From Yponomeuta sedellus (Eukaryota > Arthropoda > Insecta > Lepidoptera > Yponomeutidae): a stretch of DNA of 64,000 nt. Position numbers and translations under genes: made by a program. Shown in pieces: positions 63,101 to 64,000 of this stretch. The notes beneath the pieces were generated by a model that was not told where the DNA came from, made no database searches, and was given only the letters and a program-made list of their open reading frames with translations. Location of the stretch: contig OW203747.1 of NCBI GenBank assembly GCA_934045075.1, positions 7,646,357 through 7,710,356 on the forward strand, given 5' to 3'. Within the stretch, counting starts at the first letter, position 1. Each line of letters starts with the position of its first letter.

Positions 63101-63560
63101 AATATTAATCTTATTCCCACGTCTGAGGAAATGCAATCTGCGCATAGCTGTGGCACTTATGACGGGCCACTGCCCACTGAATAAACACTTCCACACCATG
63201 GGACTGACTGACAGCCCGTTGTGCCGAGGATGCCTCAAGGAAGATAAAACACCCGCCCACGTGACTATCCAGTGTGAAGGCGTGGAAGTGCAACGGACAG
63301 CCACCATCGGAAAGCTGGGATCCCTTCGGGAGGCCAGCAGTAACATTGGTGCACTGCTGGCTTTCTGGAAAGAAATTGGATGGCTGGAGTGATCTCACAG
63401 CCCTGCTACGTACAATGGCCCAACTATGAGGCTAAGTGCGGAAACCACAGGACAAACTAACTCCATTGGAAAAACGATAAACCGCGGGTGACACCGCGGG
63501 GCGCAGTTAATCTAATTTAACCCAAGCTGATCTTTTACCTATGTTTAGAAGAAGAAGAAG
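63101..63560 (+). pseudogene. LINE C-terminal end with zinc knuckle
   Basis: From about 63114 an open frame reads LRKCNLRIAVALMTGHCPLN then KHFHTMGLTDSPLCRGCLKE and DKTPAHVTIQCEGV, ending WKEIGWLE at 63390 and a TGA. LCRGC..H....C is the C-terminal CCHC zinc knuckle of R1/LOA/I-type LINEs; the GHCPLNKH block marks the end of the preceding RNase H-like region. Upstream domains are missing, so this is a 5'-truncated, inactive copy. The 3' UTR ends in (GAA)n at about 63548-63564. The SINE-tR1 just upstream inserted at its 5' edge. Minus frames at 63074-63398 are shadows. Confidence 0.7.
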
Positions 63561-63800
63561 AAGAAATACATTTATTTATCGCCACACAGACATATACAAA
63601 TCGTAGAATAGAACAAAATATAAAAAAAAGTAATAAAAACAAACAAATACGAAAAAACACAGCTAGCGGATACCGGTCATGTCCATGCGGCGGTAAAACG
63701 GCCTCAGGCTCAGTACTTGCTGCAGGTTTTTTGCCCACAGCACTGATTTTCAGCAAGGGCCTGGTGACAGTGACTCACGGAAAGTCGCATCGAGACCCAC
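63561..63800 (-). mobile_element. Probable LINE 3' end, other family
   Basis: ATACATTTATTTATCGCCAC, GGCGGTAAAACGGCCTCAGG, CAGCAAGGGCCTGGTGACAG, GTCGCATCGAGACCCACGAC. Layout of a LINE 3' UTR read in reverse; only one copy here. Confidence 0.4.
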
Positions 63801-63925
63801 GACGTACGATACAATACAATACGATACGATACGAACGATACGATACGATACGATACGATACGATACGATACTATACGATACGATACGATACGATACGATA
63901 CGATACGATACAATACAATATAATA
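63801..63925. repeat. (CGATA)n microsatellite
   Basis: About 20 imperfect CGATA units (variants CAATA, CTATA). The Ser-Tyr-Arg-Ile-Val repeat frames are artefacts of it. Confidence 0.9.
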
Positions 63926-64000
63926 CTACACAGCACAGCACAATACGGCATAGTAATATTATACAACACAATATAATGAAGCGATCTCGAGTTATATAAT

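Noticed and set aside
63710..63976. Open frames rich in Ser-Tyr-Arg-Ile-Val or Tyr-Asp-Thr-Ile-Arg
   Set aside because: They are translations of the (CGATA)n array.

Overview
The window reads as repeat-dense, AT-rich, non-coding DNA from a moth or butterfly (Lepidoptera). Short Helitrons of the Lep1 type (TC start, CTAG end, A|T insertion site), RTE-clade LINE ends of the kind common in this order, several pol III-derived SINE families and many MITE-like foldbacks all point that way. I see no bacterial gene, operon, CRISPR array, functional tRNA or rRNA gene. Nearly all the open frames are short and fall inside repeats; only a few carry real protein signal.

Protein signal. (1) 31793-33013 (-) is a 5'-truncated LINE with the reverse-transcriptase C-terminal half in one frame broken by a single TGA. 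Its 3' UTR is scattered through the window as short fragments (LINE-A). (2) RTE C-terminal ends lie at 1665-1765, 29041-29304, 33014-33370, 41653-41763 and 45141-45260. (3) 63101-63560 is the zinc-knuckle end of another LINE. (4) 34798-34975 is a broken THAP-type zinc finger. (5) 45812-46126 (-) is a 104-codon open exon with a good 3' splice site and no repeat character; I do not recognise it. (6) 20650-20920 (-) looks like a non-coding first exon with a perfect GTAAGT donor. Items 5 and 6 are the only candidates for host genes.

Repeats, with the names used below. SINE-5S: about 345-375 bp, with a head resembling the internal promoter of 5S rRNA and a tail ending near GGGGACATACAAGGGTTGAT; about 20 full or partial copies. 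SINE-tR1: a tRNA-like module in the middle of a longer unit; about 20 modules, many in inverted or multimeric copies bounded by one 10-14 bp target-site duplication (TSD). SINE-Gly and SINE-Tyr: two further tRNA-headed families. SIDE-RTE: short elements with an RTE 3' end. Repeats B, C, D, E and P: unclassified interspersed families. There are also two solo-LTR-type elements with 4-bp TSDs (9476-9932, 12608-12967), five Lep1-type Helitron copies, and MITEs.

Layout. 1-9.4 kb: SINE-5S, LINE-A ends and repeat B. 9.5-13 kb: the two solo LTRs. 13-20 kb: mixed SINEs. 20.6 kb: candidate first exon. 22.7-23.8 kb: a three-unit SINE nested in a MITE. 27.6-28.8 kb: a recent 555-bp tandem duplication ending in (TA)n. 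31.8-34.3 kb: LINE, RTE and Helitron cluster. 34.8 kb: THAP relic. 35.9-42 kb: SINE-5S and Helitrons. 45.8 kb: orphan exon. 48-60.8 kb: SINE-tR1 foldbacks and MITEs. 61.7-64 kb: SINE-5S, SINE-Tyr, a LINE end and a CGATA microsatellite. The most notable thing is the shared tendency of unrelated SINE families to sit as foldback (inverted) insertions.
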